Source: JALOAT01 sp041677345 (GTDB lineage: Bacteria; Pseudomonadota; Gammaproteobacteria; Thiohalomonadales; Thiohalomonadaceae). Taken from it: DNA of 17,308 nt. Where the stretch lies: the NCBI GenBank assembly GCA_041677345.1, contig JBAYQE010000056.1, forward strand, positions 1 to 17,308, in the 5' to 3' direction. Below, in pieces: positions 13,799 to 17,308 of the stretch (the first letter of the stretch is position 1; each line of letters starts with the position of its first letter). The notes below the pieces were generated by a model. That model worked only from the letters and a program-made list of their open reading frames with translations. It ran no database searches and was not told the DNA's origin. Both the position numbers and the translations under genes were made by a program.

Positions 13799-14994
13799 GG
13801 ATTGCTCACGCGGAAGGCGCCCAGGGCACCCCGCTTGTCATAGGCGAAGACCATGTCATCGCCGACCACGGGGGCGGCAATGACATGATGTTCCTCGCTC
13901 ACGTCACGTAATGGATCGTCGTAAACCTGCGATATCGGAAACAGCTCATGCGGGTCCTGCACGCGCGCGCGCGCCAGGAAGCGTCCATCCTCGCGCGACA
14001 GCCAATGCAGCCAGCCATTGAAATCACCTACCACAACGGCATCGCCCTGCACCACCGGCGTGCTGAGCTGGCGCCCGCGCAGGCCATCCTGGCGCCACAT
14101 GGTGCCGCCGTTGTGCTGAGCCAGGGCCCACACATTGCCTTCGTCGTCGCTCACGAAGATCTCGCGACCTGCCGTGACCAGACCTTGGTAGGAGGAGATA
14201 TCGCGGCTCCACAGCGGGCGCCCGTTGGAGAGCGCGATGGCGCCCACCCGACCCTGATAGCCGGCCACGAACACCACGCCCTCACCCAGGGCCAGATGGC
14301 CATCGATATCCGCAAGGCGTTCCAGTTCGGTTCGGCCGCGCGGCACCACCACCGTGGTCTCCCACAGCAGGGCCCCGTCGCGCAGGCCGTAGGCCGCCAC
14401 GCGCCCGTTGGCGAAACCGACGATCGCCGCGTTGGCGGCGATGAGCGGTGCGGACTGGCCACGCAGGCTGAGCAGGGGCACGGATTGCTGCACCCGCCAC
14501 AGGCGCCGGCCGTCCGCGGCGGCGAGGCCATAGAGGGCGCCGTCAATGGTACGCGCGACGACGATATCATCGGCGCGTACCGGCTCACCCAGGGATTCGC
14601 TGCTCACCGGAGCGCGCCAGCGCAGCGTACCGTCACTGCGCTGCAGTGCAATGATTTCGGCAGTGCCGCCCACCAGTACCAGGTCACCGGCCACGTGCGG
14701 TCCGCTGCTGAGCGGTACCTGCAGGTCGTTGCGCCAGATTCGATCACCCGTAGCGGCCTCGTGCGCGCTGACCAGGCCACGGCGGCCCGCGGCGAACACC
14801 TGGCCGCGGTCGTAAGCAGGGCCGAGCTGCAGGAAATGACCCGCGGTACCCGTGCCGATGCGCCGCGCCCAGGGTTGCTCGACCCGCAGCGCCGGCTCGA
14901 AGTCGGTGAGCAGCGCCGGCGGGATCACCGGCGAGGGCGATCCCGCGCAGCCGGTGAGAACGAGCAGGATAAGCAGGGTCGCAACGCGCTTCAT
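13795..14994 (-). CDS. bamB: Outer membrane assembly lipoprotein BamB
   Basis: BamB is the beta-propeller lipoprotein of the BAM complex, which inserts beta-barrel proteins into the outer membrane. The 399-residue protein (392 in E. coli) has a short lipoprotein signal, MKRVATLLILLVLTGC, with lipobox cleavage before Cys16. It then carries repeated PQQ-like blades, recognisable by segments such as GRRGLVSAHEAATGDRIWR, GTLRWRAPVSSESLGEP and NGRPLWSRDIS, with little else. Residue 17 is Ala, not Asp, so outer-membrane sorting is expected. The ATG at 14992-14994 is two bases after the yfgM stop, with GAGG inside the last yfgM codons as ribosome binding site. The der start overlaps its stop. The fixed neighbourhood (yfgM upstream, der downstream) supports the name over other PQQ proteins. 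Confidence 0.95.
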   Translation of the reverse strand: MKRVATLLILLVLTGCAGSPSPVIPPALLTDFEPALRVEQPWARRIGTGTAGHFLQLGPAYDRGQVFAAGRRGLVSAHEAATGDRIWRNDLQVPLSSGPHVAGDLVLVGGTAEIIALQRSDGTLRWRAPVSSESLGEPVRADDIVVARTIDGALYGLAAADGRRLWRVQQSVPLLSLRGQSAPLIAANAAIVGFANGRVAAYGLRDGALLWETTVVVPRGRTELERLADIDGHLALGEGVVFVAGYQGRVGAIALSNGRPLWSRDISSYQGLVTAGREIFVSDDEGNVWALAQHNGGTMWRQDGLRGRQLSTPVVQGDAVVVGDFNGWLHWLSREDGRFLARARVQDPHELFPISQVYDDPLRDVSEEHHVIAAPVVGDDMVFAYDKRGALGAFRVSNP

Positions 14995-14996
14995 AC

Positions 14997-15623
14997 TCAG
15001 GCCTCGCCTGCCAGATCGTCGAGCTTGAGGCGCAGCAGGCTCTGCTTGGTGGGCGTTTCGCTGAATTCGGCGAGCGCGTTCTGGTAGGCCTGGCGTGCCG
15101 CGGCGGTATTGCCCAGGGCCAGTTGCGCATCACCACGCACCTCTTCAAAGGCGCCACGCAGGCCGCCGGCATCCGCGCCATCGAGCACCGCGAGGGCCTC
15201 TTTGGCTTTGTCCTGACCCAGCAGCACGCGCGCAAGGCGTACGGTCGCCAGCTGCCGGATACCGGGGATCCGTGCGGTATCCAAGGCGGCCCGCAGATGG
15301 CCGGCAGCGGCATCCAGGTCGTTCTGCTGTACGCTGGCGCTGGCCATGGCCAGCGAGGCCAGGCTGGCATAGGCGGTGTCACTATAGTTGGCAAGCAGCG
15401 AGCGGCCACTTTCCAGCACCACCGCCGGGTCCTGCTGCTCGAGCATCTGCTGGTAGATGGCCGAGGCCTCCGCCGCACGTGCACTCTTGTGGTCTTGCCA
15501 GGCGCGGAAGCCGAGCACGGCAGCGATGGTCACGGTCGCCGCGATGAGGACCACGCGACCGTTCTTTTCCCACCAGCGGCGCAGCGCTTCCACTTGTTCG
15601 TTTTCGGATGTGTAAACGTCCAC
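14997..15623 (-). CDS. yfgM: YfgM-type inner-membrane tetratricopeptide protein
   Basis: YfgM is a single-pass inner-membrane protein with a periplasmic TPR-like domain that joins the SecYEG/PpiD translocon and the periplasmic chaperone network. The 208-residue form begins VDVYTSENEQVEALRRWWEK, matching the E. coli N-terminus (EIYENENDQVEAVKRFF). It has one transmembrane segment (about 23-41, VVLIAATVTIAAVLGF) followed by helical repeats rich in Ala and Leu. I chose the GTG at 15621-15623 because it has GGGGAG upstream and gives the conserved start; the longer frame to 15719 would overlap the 3' end of hisS and has no homology. It lies 25 bp after hisS and 2 bp before bamB, as one operon. Confidence 0.93.
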   Translation of the reverse strand: MDVYTSENEQVEALRRWWEKNGRVVLIAATVTIAAVLGFRAWQDHKSARAAEASAIYQQMLEQQDPAVVLESGRSLLANYSDTAYASLASLAMASASVQQNDLDAAAGHLRAALDTARIPGIRQLATVRLARVLLGQDKAKEALAVLDGADAGGLRGAFEEVRGDAQLALGNTAAARQAYQNALAEFSETPTKQSLLRLKLDDLAGEA

Positions 15624-15648
15624 GGCTCTCTCCCCTATGGTCGGATTA

Positions 15649-16935
15649 TTATTCGCACCCGCGCAGCCGCTGGGCGAGATGTGCTGCCACTTCGTCCTGC
15701 ATGACGGTGGTCTGCTCACCGCCGTCGCGCAAGGCCTTCACGGCGACGAGGCCGCGTGCTGCCTCGTCCTCGCCCAGGATCAGCGCAAGCGGTGCGCCGC
15801 TCTTGTCCGCGCGCTTCATCTGCGCCTTGAAGCTGCCGCCGCCGGTGTTCATGAGCAGGCGTAGGGACGGCAGTTCGTCGCGCAGGCGTTCGGCCAGCAC
15901 TTGGCCCGCGATCTGCGCCGCCTCGCCCACGCGCACCAGGTAGACCTGGGGGCGGAAGCGCTCCATGGGTACTTGGGCCGGGTCCAGCAGGGCCGCGAGG
16001 CGTTCCAGGCCCATGGCGAAGCCGACCGCCGGCGTGGGCTTGCCGCCAAGCTGTTCCACCAGCCCGTCGAAGCGGCCGCCGGCGCATACCGTGCCCTGGG
16101 CGCCGAGGCGATCGGTCACCCACTCGAACACGGTTCGGCCGTAATAGTCGAGGCCGCGCACCAGGCGGGTGTTGATCTCGTAGCTCACGCCGGCGGCGTC
16201 GAGGATGGCGCACAGGCCGTCGAAATGCACGCGGGACTCTTCATCGAGATGCTCGATGAGGCGTGGCGCGGCCCCGATCATGGCCTGCATGTCCGGGTTC
16301 TTGCTGTCGAGCACGCGCAGCGGATTGGTGTGCAGGCGGCGGCGGCTGTCCTCGTCGAGGACGGCGTAGTGCTCCAGCAGGTAGTTCACCAGGATCTCGC
16401 GATAGGCCGCGCGCGAGGCCGCCGAGCCCAGGGAATTGAGCTGCAGCTTCACGGCATCGGCGAGCCCGAGTTGACGCCACAGGCGCGCGGTCATGAGGAT
16501 CAGTTCCGCATCCACGTCGGGACCTTCGAGGCCGAACACCTCGATACCCACCTGATGGAACTGGCGGTAGCGGCCCTTCTGTGGGCGCTCGTGGCGGAAC
16601 ATGGGTCCGCGATACCACACGCGTTGCGCCTGCTGGTTGCCCACGCGGCCGTGTTCCAGCATGGCGCGCACGCAACCCGCCGTGCCCTCGGGCCGCAGCG
16701 TGAGGCTGTCGCCGTTGCGATCCTCGAAGGTGTACATCTCCTTCTCGACGATATCCGTCACCTCGCCGATGGAACGCTTGAACAGCTCCGTCTTCTCCAG
16801 GATGGGCAGACGGATCTCCTCGTAGCCGTACGCGGCCAGCAGACGCGTCACGGTCTCTTCCAGATAACGCCAGACCGGTGTCTCCTCCGGCAGGATGTCA
16901 TTCATCCCCCGGATCGCCTGAATATTTCCGCTCAA
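15649..16935 (-). CDS. hisS: Histidyl-tRNA synthetase
   Basis: HisS charges tRNA-His with histidine in the cytoplasm; it is a class II synthetase and a dimer. The 428-residue protein (424 in E. coli) begins MSGNIQAIRGMNDILPEETP. It shows class II motif 1 (IRLPILEKTELFKRSIGEV, about 41-59), motif 2 GPMFRHERPQKGRYRQFHQ (about 110-128), the histidine-binding LVRGLDYYGRTVF (258-270), motif 3 (about 303-313, AVGFAMGLERL) and the C-terminal anticodon-binding domain. The start codon is TTG (16933-16935): the homology begins there, and the next ATG, at residue 11, would cut off the conserved NIQAIRG. A weak AAGGTAAG precedes it. It follows ispG after a 168-bp gap filled by an inverted repeat and a T7 run. 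Confidence 0.97.
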   Translation of the reverse strand: MSGNIQAIRGMNDILPEETPVWRYLEETVTRLLAAYGYEEIRLPILEKTELFKRSIGEVTDIVEKEMYTFEDRNGDSLTLRPEGTAGCVRAMLEHGRVGNQQAQRVWYRGPMFRHERPQKGRYRQFHQVGIEVFGLEGPDVDAELILMTARLWRQLGLADAVKLQLNSLGSAASRAAYREILVNYLLEHYAVLDEDSRRRLHTNPLRVLDSKNPDMQAMIGAAPRLIEHLDEESRVHFDGLCAILDAAGVSYEINTRLVRGLDYYGRTVFEWVTDRLGAQGTVCAGGRFDGLVEQLGGKPTPAVGFAMGLERLAALLDPAQVPMERFRPQVYLVRVGEAAQIAGQVLAERLRDELPSLRLLMNTGGGSFKAQMKRADKSGAPLALILGEDEAARGLVAVKALRDGGEQTTVMQDEVAAHLAQRLRGCE

Positions 16936-16950
16936 TTTCTTACCTTTATC

Positions 16951-17106
16951 AAAAAAATCTCAACGCAAAGAGGCGAAGGCGCAAAGGACGCAAAGTCTTC
17001 ATCGCTGCGAGGCTTCGTCCATACCCGCTACGGTTTGCCCACACGTGGGCTCCCAGGATAAATCGCTTTGCGTTCTTTGCGCCTTTGCGTTGGGCTGTTC
17101 TCTTCA
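16951..17106. repeat. Inverted-repeat element with T7 run between ispG and hisS
   Basis: The arm at 16961-16995 (starting CAACGCAAAG) is complementary to the arm at 17066-17092 (ending CTTTGCGTTG), apart from one 8-base insertion (AGGCGAAG) in the left arm and one mismatch. They enclose 70 bases that include a small palindrome, GCCCACACGTGGGC. On the minus strand the structure is followed by AGATTTTTTT (T7 at 16951-16957), 15 bases before the hisS start, so it looks like a long terminator-like hairpin between the two genes. It belongs to the same repeat family as 12343-12391. Confidence 0.75.
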
Positions 17107-17308
17107 CTTCTTCTCTTGCCGCTCCGCAAGGCGCGCGCGGATGGTGCGTTCCAGTTCGTCCACCAGGGTGGCGTTTTCCACCTTGTGGTGGGGTTCGCCG
17201 CCCAGGTAGAGCAGGTTGGGCTGGCCGCCGGCGAGGCCGATGTCGGCTTCGCGGGCCTCGCCCGGGCCGTTGACCACGCAGCCGATCACCGCCACGTCCA
17301 TGGGTTCG
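17104..17308 (-). CDS. ispG: 4-hydroxy-3-methylbut-2-enyl diphosphate synthase, C-terminal part
   Basis: IspG (GcpE) is the [4Fe-4S] enzyme that converts MEcPP to HMBPP, the penultimate step of the MEP isoprenoid pathway. Only the last 67 codons or so are in the window; the gene starts beyond 17308. The segment MDVAVIGCVVNGPGEAREAD contains the conserved C-V-V-N-G-P-G-E, which carries one of the iron-sulfur cluster cysteines and the catalytic Glu. The remainder ends in a basic helix, as in the proteobacterial enzyme. Its place directly before hisS is the usual gammaproteobacterial order. The stop codon (17104-17106) sits at the edge of the repeat element. Confidence 0.95.
   Translation of the reverse strand, partial: EPMDVAVIGCVVNGPGEAREADIGLAGGQPNLLYLGGEPHHKVENATLVDELERTIRARLAERQEKK

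Noticed and set aside
12347..13843. A 498-codon plus-strand frame
   Set aside because: Antisense shadow of der, which has both intact GTPase motif sets.

Overview
The window looks like a chromosomal segment from a GC-rich (roughly 60-65 % by eye) gammaproteobacterium. The gene orders rimP-nusA-infB-rbfA-truB-rpsO-pnp and ispG-hisS-yfgM-bamB-der, and the close match of HisS, PNPase and YfgM to the proteobacterial forms, support this. Genus cannot be read from the sequence. Nothing here is a defence, CRISPR, secretion or biosynthetic island. It is mostly core genome, and the less ordinary material sits between the genes.

Region by region: 1-370 is the 3' end of a frameshifted IS4-family transposase whose last codons overlap a terminator for the pnp transcript. 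417-9140 (minus strand) is the transcription/translation operon, read right to left: rimP, nusA, infB, rbfA, truB, rpsO, pnp. It has a candidate promoter and a leader hairpin with a U-run upstream of rimP, and a second candidate promoter before rpsO. 9141-9669 carries no convincing protein gene. It holds the rimP promoter and leader, a possible 80-nt small RNA with its own promoter and terminator, and G-rich sequence after nrdJ. 9670-11484 (minus) is a B12-dependent class II ribonucleotide reductase, nrdJ, divergent from 11604-12089 (plus), a SlyD-like FKBP prolyl isomerase with a histidine-rich metal-binding tail and a strong terminator. 12158-12400 contains a C10 tract, a 78-bp nested palindrome and one copy of a dispersed repeat. 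12401-17308 (minus) is the cluster ispG (3' end only), hisS, yfgM, bamB, der, with a long inverted repeat and T7 run between ispG and hisS.

How the genes work together: RimP, RbfA, TruB, S15 and Der serve ribosome assembly or tRNA modification; NusA and IF2 run elongation control and initiation; PNPase degrades RNA. HisS charges tRNA-His, YfgM and BamB belong to envelope protein traffic, and IspG makes isoprenoid precursors. NrdJ makes deoxyribonucleotides, and SlyD folds proteins and handles nickel.

The points most worth checking are the possible small RNA at 9281-9360, the attenuator-like rimP leader, the IS-end hairpin acting as pnp terminator, and the repeats at 12237-12314 and 16961-17103.
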